From: Sphingomonadales bacterium
GTDB taxonomy: Bacteria; Pseudomonadota; Alphaproteobacteria; Sphingomonadales; Sphingomonadaceae
NCBI GenBank assembly: GCA_025356275.1
Contig: JANXUK010000121.1
Span: forward strand, 32,091-96,090
Reading direction: 5' to 3'
Length of the DNA stretch: 64,000 bases
Shown one piece after another: positions 35,097 through 43,152 of this stretch. The notes below the pieces were generated by a model. It did not search any database. It was not told the origin of the DNA and worked only from the letters and a program-made list of their open reading frames with translations. Made by a program: the position numbers and the translations under genes. Numbering within the stretch: position 1 is the first letter of the stretch; each line of letters opens with the position of its first letter.

Positions 35097-37021
35097 TGGC
35101 CGGTCGAGATACGCAGGACCTGCGCCATGGTCTTGTTCTCGCCCGGCGACACCGCGACGAACAGTTCGTTCCGCTCGGGCACCAGAATGCCGGTCTTGGC
35201 GCCGGGCGCGGTGATCAGGCGGGGGAGTTCGACGAAATGGTCGGGCCCCTGCTCCTCGATGATCGAGATCCAGCCCTCGCCGCCCATCGCATAGGCGCGG
35301 TGGCGCGCCTCGTCCCAGACGATCTGATCGACCCGCAGCGGTGCGCCAAAGCTGGCCAGCGTGGCGCCGGTGCGCGAATCGAGCACCAGGATCATGCCCG
35401 GCTTGCGCGTTACCATGAACAGGCGGTGGTTGGCCTCGTCAAAGGCGAAGCAGCAGTTCTGCTCGGCGGCGGTGACCGGCCAGGTGGCCTTGACCTTCAG
35501 CGTCGCCTTGTCGACCACGGTGACGAGGTTTTTGTCGGTGACGTTGATGTAGAGGTTCGGCCCGTTCTGCTCGACCGCCATGGCCTCGACATGGTTGGCG
35601 TCGAAATGGAGCCGGCCATAATGCTTGCCGGTCTTGGGATCGACTTTCTCCACCCAGCTGTCGGGCATCGGCACGTCCTTGCCGCCGGTCACGATGTACA
35701 GGCGGTTGGCGGGCGCGTCATAGCCCACCGAATCGGCACCCTGCACCAGCTTGAGCTGGCCGATTGGGGCGTAAGTGTCCGAATTGAAGTAGCTCGACAT
35801 GCCCTTGCCGGTGTCGGTGACCAGCAGCTTGTGGACATCGGGCATCAGGGTGATGCTGTGCGGCGTATCGATGGGCCCCTTGATGGACTTTAGCCGCGCG
35901 CCGGTGGTGAGGTCGAACACCTCCAGCGTGCCGTGATCTTCGGCGGCCATGAACAGCCGGTTGCCGGGGACATCGGCGGCGAAATGGTCGAAATCGCCTT
36001 CGTAGCCGGGGAGGTCGGTGTGGCCCACAATGCTCAGCGGGGAAGCCGGAGGCGTGGGTGCGGGCATGCCCGAGCCATCGCCGGGGCCGAGCAGCCGCGC
36101 CGCGCTGGTGCCCTCCGCCTCGAACGCTGCCAGAACGGCGTGCGCGCGGGTGCGCAAGGCCATCTTGTCGTCGCCGGCCTTGTACGGATAGACCGTGCCC
36201 AGCGCGCCGATGATCTTGCCCGAGGGATCGTGGATCGCCATCTCGTCCTCGAAACGGTCGCCGGTCTCGTTGATTTCCAGCCGTTCCTGCCCGGTGCGGA
36301 TCACGCCGAGATCATCGTCGTCGGGCGCCTTGCCAATGCGGCCGATGGTGCAGCCCGAGATCGTCATCGCGGTGTCGGGGCCGGCGGCGGGGATGGTATG
36401 CGCGCACAGGATTACCAGCTCAGGGTGAGCATCGAACAGGCGATCGACCAGCACTTGGCTGAAATTGCCGGCGGGGGTGGCGGTGTCGAAGCGAAAGGCC
36501 TCGGTCAGGTTCTTCTGGTGTGAGATGCGCCGCGCCATCGCGTCGCGGATCGCGGTAGCCTCGATCAGCATCGCTGCCTTGTCGGCGCCGGGGTGATAGG
36601 CGAACACCGTGCCCAGCGCGCCCAGCAGCCGGTGCGAGGCGTCATAGAGCGGCAGTTCGACCTCATAATGGTCCCCGCCCTTGTTCACCGCCAGATTTGG
36701 CTTGCCGGTATTGATCACGCGCAGATCGTCGGGATCGGCGGGTTTGCCGATGCGGCCGATATTGCTGGCGATGATGACATTAGCGGAAGAGCCGGGGGCG
36801 GCGGTGCTGCCGGCCGGGATTGCATGCACCGCCATGATCACCACACCGGGATGCGCGGCCAGCGCGGCATCGACCAGATGCTGGGCATAGTTCGGGCCGG
36901 CGGGTGGGGGAGGAGCAACGGGGGCGGCGAACAGCGTGGTCGGTGACGCCAGTCCCACAGGGATCAGGCCCAAAGGAATCAGGCACCGGCACAACAAGCC
37001 CGCCAAAAGCGATTTTTGCAA
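35093..37021 (-). CDS. Secreted protein: two tandem unrecognised domains plus beta-propeller
   Basis: Exported protein of 642 residues. After a signal peptide come two copies of a ~130-residue domain, about residues 42-175 and 180-310. Shared landmarks are AHPGVVIM/AHPELVIL, IGRIGKPADPDDLRVINTG/IGRIGKAPDDDDLGVIRTG, and LLGALGTVFAYHPGADKA/IIGALGTVYPYKAGDDKM. The remaining half is a YncE/YVTN propeller (TPHSITLMPDVHKLLVTDTG; YDAPANRLYIVTGGKDVPMP; FDEANHRLFMVTRKPGM). A third copy of the domain is the whole of the protein at 28999-29520. It is the first leftward gene, facing the two-component system, with CTGAA boxes in between. No enzymatic motif is visible. Confidence 0.82.
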   Translation of the reverse strand: MQKSLLAGLLCRCLIPLGLIPVGLASPTTLFAAPVAPPPPAGPNYAQHLVDAALAAHPGVVIMAVHAIPAGSTAAPGSSANVIIASNIGRIGKPADPDDLRVINTGKPNLAVNKGGDHYEVELPLYDASHRLLGALGTVFAYHPGADKAAMLIEATAIRDAMARRISHQKNLTEAFRFDTATPAGNFSQVLVDRLFDAHPELVILCAHTIPAAGPDTAMTISGCTIGRIGKAPDDDDLGVIRTGQERLEINETGDRFEDEMAIHDPSGKIIGALGTVYPYKAGDDKMALRTRAHAVLAAFEAEGTSAARLLGPGDGSGMPAPTPPASPLSIVGHTDLPGYEGDFDHFAADVPGNRLFMAAEDHGTLEVFDLTTGARLKSIKGPIDTPHSITLMPDVHKLLVTDTGKGMSSYFNSDTYAPIGQLKLVQGADSVGYDAPANRLYIVTGGKDVPMPDSWVEKVDPKTGKHYGRLHFDANHVEAMAVEQNGPNLYINVTDKNLVTVVDKATLKVKATWPVTAAEQNCCFAFDEANHRLFMVTRKPGMILVLDSRTGATLASFGAPLRVDQIVWDEARHRAYAMGGEGWISIIEEQGPDHFVELPRLITAPGAKTGILVPERNELFVAVSPGENKTMAQVLRISTGQ

Positions 37022-37081
37022 GACACTCTCCCTGGAATTCAGATGTTATGCCGGATGGCTAGGCCCACCATCTGATGCCGT

Positions 37082-37110
37082 CCTGAATTTCGCCTGAAAC
37101 AGAATTCAGG
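37082..37110 (+). promoter_or_regulatory. CTGAA direct repeats in the divergent two-component promoter
   Basis: CCTGAAT and GCCTGAAA are spaced 10 bp apart, one helical turn, followed by an inverted GAATTCAGG; another GGAATTCAGA lies at 37033. Tandem hexamer-like boxes at 10-11 bp spacing are the normal binding pattern of OmpR/PhoB-family regulators, and the region lies between the regulator gene and the 642-residue protein gene. Confidence 0.55.
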
Positions 37111-37183
37111 TTGGCGGCACTGTCTGTGCGAAAACCCTTGCTTTGTCCGCCGCGATGGCAAGGTTGCGGCGCGGGGAGATGCC

Positions 37184-37846
37184 ATGAAGATATTGATCGT
37201 CGAGGATCAGGCGCGGCTGGCCGACATCCTGCGTCAGAGCCTGACCGAGAAAAGCTATACCGTCACCGTGGTCGGCACCTGCGCCGCCGCCAATGATGCC
37301 ATCGCCGACACCGCCTTCGATGTGATCGTGCTTGATCTGGGTCTGCCCGATGGTGATGGGCTGGAGCTGCTGACGCAGTGGCGCCGCGCCGGCTTCAACG
37401 AGCCAGTGCTGATCCTCAACGCGCGCGACACGGTGGAGGACAGGATCATCGGGTTGGACGTCGGTGCCGATGATTATCTGCCCAAGCCGTTCAGCATGCA
37501 GGAACTGCTGGCGCATGTGCGCGCGCTGATCCGCCGACAATCGTCGGTCAAGCAGTCCCGATTGGAGCATAATGGCTTGAAGATGGACCTGCTGGGCCAT
37601 GTCGTGCATCTGGACGGGCAGCCGATCGACCTGACCAGCCGCGAGTTCGCGCTGCTGGAGATATTCATGCAGAACCCGGGGCGAGTGCTGACCAGGACGC
37701 TGATTTCGGAGAAGATCTGGTCGTCGCATTACGACATCGATACCAATCTGCTCGACGTTTACATGAGCCGGCTGCGCATCAAGCTTGAGCATGACCGCAA
37801 GCCGCGCTTCAAGACGGTGCGCGGCATTGGGTATCAGATGGTATGA
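37184..37846 (+). CDS. OmpR/PhoB-family response regulator
   Basis: Transcription factor of 220 residues: receiver domain 1-115 with acidic pocket EDQ near residue 7, phospho-acceptor Asp51 (VIVLDLGLPDGDG) and Lys101 (DDYLPKPF), then a winged-helix DNA-binding domain (LTSREFALLEIFMQNPGRVL; DVYMSRLRIKLEHD; VRGIGYQMV). The usual switch Thr at the end of beta-4 is Asn79 here (LILNARD rather than ILTAR), which could alter activation. Its stop overlaps the kinase start (ATGA). It is expected to control the divergent propeller/TonB receptor operon. Confidence 0.95.
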   Translation: MKILIVEDQARLADILRQSLTEKSYTVTVVGTCAAANDAIADTAFDVIVLDLGLPDGDGLELLTQWRRAGFNEPVLILNARDTVEDRIIGLDVGADDYLPKPFSMQELLAHVRALIRRQSSVKQSRLEHNGLKMDLLGHVVHLDGQPIDLTSREFALLEIFMQNPGRVLTRTLISEKIWSSHYDIDTNLLDVYMSRLRIKLEHDRKPRFKTVRGIGYQMV

Positions 37847-39222
37847 ATTCGATCCGCTCGCGCCTGACGGTCTATTACGCCTGCGCCGCGACGGCGACCG
37901 CCGCACTGCTGTTTATCGCGGGCTATATCCTGTTGGAGACGCGGCTGATCGCCGGGCTGGACGCGCTGAACGCGGCGGAGTTTCACGAATTGCAGGGCCG
38001 GTTGGGCAGCGATTACGCGACTCTTAGCCCGAAATTGATCGATCTGCGCATCCGTGAGAGTTCCGAGGCGTCGTCAGCGCTGTTTTTCATCAATGTTGAT
38101 GAGCCCAGGACCGGTATGGTGTTTTACTCGCGCAATCTGGCCGGGCGCCCGATCCCCGACGTAAAAGGCTCGCACACCTATAGCGCGGGCATACCGGGGA
38201 TCGGCGAGTTGCGCGTCGGCGAATTTATCGAGCCGCCGTTCGACGTGACCATCGCCACCCCGATGACCCAGCTGCGCGCCGGGATGCACAGCTATACGCA
38301 GGTCTGCGCCGCGCTGCTGGCCGCGATGCTGATCGTCAGCATCGGCATCGGGCTGGGGATGAGCCGGATCATCCTGCGCCCGATCATCTTCATCCGCGAG
38401 ACCGCCAGCCGCATCGGCTCGGACAATCTGGGCGAGCGTATTCCGATCGGATCGACCGATGATGAGCTGACCGATCTGGTGCGATTGCTCAACCGGATGT
38501 TCGACCGGCTGGAGACTGCGTTTTCGCAGATCAAGAAATTCTCGGCCGATGCCTCGCATGAACTGAAAACCCCGCTGACGCTGATCCGGCTGCATGGCGA
38601 GAAACTGCTGGAGGACCGGCGGTTGCAGGGAGACAGTATCGAGGCGGTGCTGGGGCAACTGGCCGAGGTGGCGCGGCTCGACCAGATCGTCGACGAGATG
38701 CTGTTTTTGTCGCGCGCCGAGGCTTCGTCGACCAAGCTGGACCTGCAACCCGAGGATTCGCGCGCTTTGATCGAGAGTTTTGCGCAGGATGCGGTGGTAC
38801 TGGCCGAGGACTGCGAATGCTGCTTCGTGCTCGATCAGGTTAATCGCGGCATCGCTGCGTTCGAGGCGCGGTGGCTGCGGCAGGTATGGCTCAACCTGCT
38901 GACCAACGGGCTGCATGCCTCGCCGCCGGGAGGCACCGTGACGATGCGCAGCGAGTTTGCCGGCGGCACCTGGCAGGTCCAGTTCGAGGACGAAGGGCCG
39001 GGGATGCCCGAGGCGGAGCTGAGGCAGATGTTTGAACGGTTCGCGCAATTCGGCTCGCCTGAACACCGCGCCGGGGGCAGCGGCCTGGGCCTGGCCATAT
39101 CCAAAAGCATCGTGGCGCTGCACAATGGCCAGATCCGCGCCGAGAATCGGCTGGACCGCAGCGGGTTGCGGGTGATCGTGACCCTGCCGAGCTATCCTTC
39201 GCCGAGCTATCCCTCGGCATAA
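37843..39222 (+). CDS. Sensor histidine kinase
   Basis: Inner membrane kinase of 459 residues. TM1 is at about 12-34 and TM2 at about 155-175, enclosing a periplasmic sensor of ~120 residues; HAMP follows, then the DHp domain with His239 in FSADASHELKTPLTLIRLHG, and a HATPase domain (N-box around WLNLLTNGLHASPPGG, DEGPGM, GGSGLGLAISKSIV). It overlaps the regulator gene by 4 bp. The sensor domain shows no Cys or His clusters suggesting metal binding; the signal may be a carboxylate judging from the neighbouring carrier. The C-terminus carries a 15-bp tandem duplication. Confidence 0.95.
   Translation: MNSIRSRLTVYYACAATATAALLFIAGYILLETRLIAGLDALNAAEFHELQGRLGSDYATLSPKLIDLRIRESSEASSALFFINVDEPRTGMVFYSRNLAGRPIPDVKGSHTYSAGIPGIGELRVGEFIEPPFDVTIATPMTQLRAGMHSYTQVCAALLAAMLIVSIGIGLGMSRIILRPIIFIRETASRIGSDNLGERIPIGSTDDELTDLVRLLNRMFDRLETAFSQIKKFSADASHELKTPLTLIRLHGEKLLEDRRLQGDSIEAVLGQLAEVARLDQIVDEMLFLSRAEASSTKLDLQPEDSRALIESFAQDAVVLAEDCECCFVLDQVNRGIAAFEARWLRQVWLNLLTNGLHASPPGGTVTMRSEFAGGTWQVQFEDEGPGMPEAELRQMFERFAQFGSPEHRAGGSGLGLAISKSIVALHNGQIRAENRLDRSGLRVIVTLPSYPSPSYPSA
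39186..39215 (+). repeat. 15-bp tandem duplication at the kinase 3' end
   Basis: Two adjacent copies of GCCGAGCTATCCYTC (one mismatch) encode the doubled PSYPS tail of the histidine kinase, immediately before its stop. Confidence 0.85.
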
Positions 39223-39228
39223 GGCCGG

Positions 39229-40071
39229 TTACGCGATAGTGGCGATATATAGCGGGGTGAGGACGGTATTGGGCGCCTGTCCGCCAAAGCGCCCAACCAC
39301 CAGCGCTTCGATGGCATCGAGCAGATCGGCGCGCTGCGGCGCGGGCAGCGCGCGGACATAGGAATAGCTGTCGTACAGCGCGCGCACCTGCGCGGCGGTC
39401 AACACCCGGTCCTCGCGGTAGATATGATGCTCAACCACGACGAAACCCGCCTCGTTCAGCGTGGCGTATTGGCGCGCGGTGTCGAGCGAGTAATGCCCGG
39501 CCATGCTGTCCGATGGGGGCAGGGCGATGCCCTCCAGCAGCGGTGTGATCGCATCGGCCAGCGGGTCGCCGACGCCGAAATTGCGATAGGAGTGCCACCA
39601 CATCGCCCATACTCCGCCAGGGCGCAGCAGTGTTCTGACCCCCGCCAGCGCCGGCTGCGGCTGCATCCAGTGGAACGCAGCGGCGCAGACCGCGACATCG
39701 AAGCTGCCGGCAATATCGCCCTCGGGAAAAGCGGCAGTGATCAGGCTGAGCCGGGCATCGGGCAAACGCTGGCGGATGAAATCCACCAGCTCGGGCGAAG
39801 GTTCCACCGCCGTGACCGAGGCGATGTTCCGCGCCAGCAAAGCCTCGGTGACAAGGCCCGTGCCCGCGCCGATCTCGAGAATATCCGCGCGCGGCGCGGT
39901 GCGCGCCAACACCCGGTCGTACAAGGCAGCGGGATAACCGATGCGGCCGGCGTGATAGCCCGCCGCATCGGTCCCGAAAATTACCCGCCCCGTTTCCTTG
40001 AGCAGATGTGGCCCGGCAGGAGTGGGGACAGTCGTCAAGGTCAGAACTTCACCTTGACCGAGGCGTGCCAC
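39229..40071 (-). CDS. Class I SAM-dependent methyltransferase
   Basis: Methyltransferase of up to 280 residues. Motif I is ILEIGAGTGLVTEALL with the acidic end of beta-2 in VTAVEPSPELV, and motif II/III is FDVAVCAAAFHWMQP followed by LLRPGGVWAMWW. The profile is of small-molecule (UbiE/BioC-like) methyltransferases; the substrate is unknown. The start is uncertain: GTG 40071 lies inside the receptor gene end, and a TTG at 40038 with AAGGTGAAG upstream is an alternative. It converges on the kinase gene with a 6-bp gap. Confidence 0.88.
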   Translation of the reverse strand: MARLGQGEVLTLTTVPTPAGPHLLKETGRVIFGTDAAGYHAGRIGYPAALYDRVLARTAPRADILEIGAGTGLVTEALLARNIASVTAVEPSPELVDFIRQRLPDARLSLITAAFPEGDIAGSFDVAVCAAAFHWMQPQPALAGVRTLLRPGGVWAMWWHSYRNFGVGDPLADAITPLLEGIALPPSDSMAGHYSLDTARQYATLNEAGFVVVEHHIYREDRVLTAAQVRALYDSYSYVRALPAPQRADLLDAIEALVVGRFGGQAPNTVLTPLYIATIA

Positions 40072-43052
40072 GTTCTGCCGATCACATCATAGGTTGCGGC
40101 ATCGGTGCGCAGCTCCAGCGTGCCGATGAACGGCGGGGTCTTGTCGCCGATATTGTTGACCCCGACGCTGATCGTGAAATTGGGGTTGATCTTGTAATGC
40201 GCGTCCATGTCGAAATAGCTGACGGCCGGCACGTTGGACCCCGGGGCATCGAGGTTGGCCATGCCGCCGATATAGCGCCAATGGACCGAACCGGTAAAGC
40301 CGCCGATGCCATAGGTGATTGCGCTATTCGCTTTCCACTTGGGGTGCGAATAGAGATTCTCGCCATCGGTGGTGACCAGCGTATCGCTGATCCCGCCGGC
40401 ATAGGCAGTGGCGTTGCCCAGCGCGTCCGTGACATTGTAACGGCCAAGGTACGAAATCACCGAGCCGACCTGTATCCGTCCCGAATTCGGTCCCATCCCG
40501 ATCGCTTCGAGCGGGAAGCGGTAGTCGATCTGGGCATCGACGCCGGACAGCTTGATGCTGTTGTAATTGAATGTGCCCGAGGTCAGCAGCAGGATGTTGC
40601 CGCTGGCCGAATCGCGCTGAATACGCTGGCAGAACGGGCTGCTAGCCGCAAAACCGGGGTTGCCTGCCGCGCCATAGCAATCGGCGATGATCGAGCCCGA
40701 GGACAGGCTGGAAATGGCGCCGCTGATGTTGATATTGTAGTAATCGACCGAGATATTAAAGCCCCGGAACGGAGACAGCACCGCGCCCACGGTGAAGGTT
40801 TTGGCACGCTCGGGCTGAAGCAGGCTGTTGCCACCCGACTGGACCGGCACCGTCGGCGATCCCGAGAAGGTGGACGAGCCGGCCGGAGCGGCCTGCGCCG
40901 TGCACAACGTCTGCACCTGCGCCGCGTTGACGCCGGTACGATAGGAACTGTTGAAGCTGCACGGATCACCGCCGCCCAGCGCGGAATTGTTGACCGACAG
41001 CCCATTGTACAGATCGGACAGGCTGGGCGCGCGGATCGCTACCGAATAGCCGCCGCGGAACCGCAATTGGGTGATCGGCGCCCAGCTGAGATCGGCCTTG
41101 TACGTGCTCTTGGCCGAGAACGTGTCATATTTGGAATAGCGATAGCCAAGATCGACCGACAGCTCCTTCGCGAAGGATGCATCCTGCGCGAAGGGCAGCA
41201 GCAATTCGCCGAACACTTCCTTCACCGCCTGCGAACCCGCAGCCGGGGTCGCCAGACCATAGGACAGCGTGTCATTGGTGATGAAGGTCGAGTCGGGGTG
41301 ATAATCGAAGCTCGTTTTGCGATAATCGGCGCCCAGCGCGAATTTGGCGTCGCCGCCGGGCAGCTTGAACAGCGGACCCTGGATCGATCCCTCGACATTC
41401 TTCGAGGTCATCTCGTTGGTTGAAAGGTCGGTGCGCCCGGCATAGGCAAGGCAGGCGGCGCTGACCGGGTTGGTGCCGAACGGGTTGTAGATACAGCCGC
41501 CGGGGCCGGTCGTCGCCGTCTCGGTCGCCAGCACATTGTTGATCGCGGCCAGGCTGATGTCGCCTGTGGCGACGCTGGTATAGCTGGCCCGGCCGAATGA
41601 CGCATAGATGTCATAGGTCAGCGCGGTGCCGGGGATGTCGCCCTTGAAGCCGCCCAGCGCCTGCCAGACGTCATATTTGAAATTCTCGATCCGGTTGCCC
41701 CAGCCGAACAGGATCTTGGATTCCTTGACCTTCGCGGTGGGCGGCGCGACCCCGCCATAGGCCGAGTTGATCAGCGCCAGCAGGTTGGGGTTCGCCTGGA
41801 CATAGGGGTTGCTGATCGGAATGGTCAGTTCGACCGGTGAGCCGGCGCTTTGTTTGGTGCTGCCCGGGCCGGTTTGATCCAGCGCCTTGGATTCGGAGAA
41901 ATTGAACTGGGCATAGGCGGTGACGTGATCGCTCAGCTCGTAATCACCCTTGGTGAAGACGTTGTATTTGGTGAGCGGCACCTGGACCGCGAAGTAATTG
42001 CCGAGGATGACGCCGGCCTGCGTCCCCGCCGCGTTGAGCGCCGCGCCCAGCACCGCGCCGACGCCGCGATAATTCTCGGCCGGGTTCGATCCGGCGCGCG
42101 AAGTGAAGATCGTGCCATCGGTGTTGACCCCGATGTCACCCACCGAAGTCACCGGCGTATAGCCGGCATAGCCCGACAGAATGCCGTTGAGCACGCCGAC
42201 GTTGGGGTTGTTGGAGCCATTGCCCCAGCCGCCGCTGAAGATCGAGCCTTCGGGCTGGCGCGCCAGGAAGCGCACCGAGGGCTGGGTGAAGAAGTCGCGC
42301 TGCGACCCGGCCACCGCCTGGCGGTTCGAATATTCGAAGGCCAGCATCATATGGCCTTTGCCGCCATCGAACTTGCCGCCCATGATCCCGCTGATCTGCG
42401 CGGTCTTGCCGTCGCCCCTGGTCGACGCGCCGTAATCGGCATTGAGCTCGATGCCGGAGAAGGTGTTCCTCAGCTTGAAATTGGCGACCCCGGCCACCGC
42501 ATCCGAGCCATAGGTAGCGGACGCACCGCCGGTGATGATCTCGATACTGTCGACCAGCGCGGTGGGGATGGTGTTGAGGTCGATCGCGCCGTCCGGTGTG
42601 GACGGCATCAACCGGCGGCCATCCATCAGCACCAGCGAACGGTTGCGCCCAATGCCGCGCAGATCGCTGTAGGATGCGCCGCCGCCAAAGCCGACGCTGC
42701 CTTGCACGTCACCAACTTCGGCGGCACCTTGCGCGGCTTCGAACTGCGGCATTTCGCCGATTACGCGGTCGAGCGAAGGCTGGCCGGCGGCGGCGATGGC
42801 GGCGGCGCCGATGGTGGAGATCGGGCTTTCAGATTTGAAATCGGCCCGCGAAATGCGCGATCCCGTGACGATGATTGGCTCGGAAGGCTTTTCGGCGGAG
42901 GCTGCGGAAGGGTCAACGGTCTGGGCGAAGGCGTGGCTGGCCGGCAGGCCTGCGATGATGCTGGTAAGCAGCAACCGGGCGACAAAGCCCGAGCGGCCGT
43001 CGAACTTACGGGCGTTCGCGCCGCGCAATGCGCCGCTGAGTGATGATGGCAT
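40041..43052 (-). CDS. TonB-dependent receptor
   Basis: Outer membrane receptor of about 1003 residues. A longish N-terminus precedes the signal peptide cleavage region HAFAQ; EPIIVTGSRISR is the TonB-box/plug start, IEIITGGASATYGSDAVAGV the plug signature, and the barrel ends with KVKF (terminal Phe). ATG 43052 is preferred over 43067 because GGAGGA lies 7-8 nt upstream. The plug contains SDLRGIGRNRSLVLMDGRR, the form seen in the Gly/Ser-rich sphingomonad receptors. It precedes a methyltransferase gene and follows a CoA ligase gene; the ligand is unknown. Confidence 0.95.
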   Translation of the reverse strand: MPSSLSGALRGANARKFDGRSGFVARLLLTSIIAGLPASHAFAQTVDPSAASAEKPSEPIIVTGSRISRADFKSESPISTIGAAAIAAAGQPSLDRVIGEMPQFEAAQGAAEVGDVQGSVGFGGGASYSDLRGIGRNRSLVLMDGRRLMPSTPDGAIDLNTIPTALVDSIEIITGGASATYGSDAVAGVANFKLRNTFSGIELNADYGASTRGDGKTAQISGIMGGKFDGGKGHMMLAFEYSNRQAVAGSQRDFFTQPSVRFLARQPEGSIFSGGWGNGSNNPNVGVLNGILSGYAGYTPVTSVGDIGVNTDGTIFTSRAGSNPAENYRGVGAVLGAALNAAGTQAGVILGNYFAVQVPLTKYNVFTKGDYELSDHVTAYAQFNFSESKALDQTGPGSTKQSAGSPVELTIPISNPYVQANPNLLALINSAYGGVAPPTAKVKESKILFGWGNRIENFKYDVWQALGGFKGDIPGTALTYDIYASFGRASYTSVATGDISLAAINNVLATETATTGPGGCIYNPFGTNPVSAACLAYAGRTDLSTNEMTSKNVEGSIQGPLFKLPGGDAKFALGADYRKTSFDYHPDSTFITNDTLSYGLATPAAGSQAVKEVFGELLLPFAQDASFAKELSVDLGYRYSKYDTFSAKSTYKADLSWAPITQLRFRGGYSVAIRAPSLSDLYNGLSVNNSALGGGDPCSFNSSYRTGVNAAQVQTLCTAQAAPAGSSTFSGSPTVPVQSGGNSLLQPERAKTFTVGAVLSPFRGFNISVDYYNINISGAISSLSSGSIIADCYGAAGNPGFAASSPFCQRIQRDSASGNILLLTSGTFNYNSIKLSGVDAQIDYRFPLEAIGMGPNSGRIQVGSVISYLGRYNVTDALGNATAYAGGISDTLVTTDGENLYSHPKWKANSAITYGIGGFTGSVHWRYIGGMANLDAPGSNVPAVSYFDMDAHYKINPNFTISVGVNNIGDKTPPFIGTLELRTDAATYDVIGRTWHASVKVKF

Positions 43053-43152
43053 TGTGATCCTCCCCATGACGGCGCGTCAATGCGCTCCGTTTCCTGTTTC
43101 GAGAGGCGAAGTATGACCGGTTGGTAAATCGAAACTGAATTGCACCGGAATT

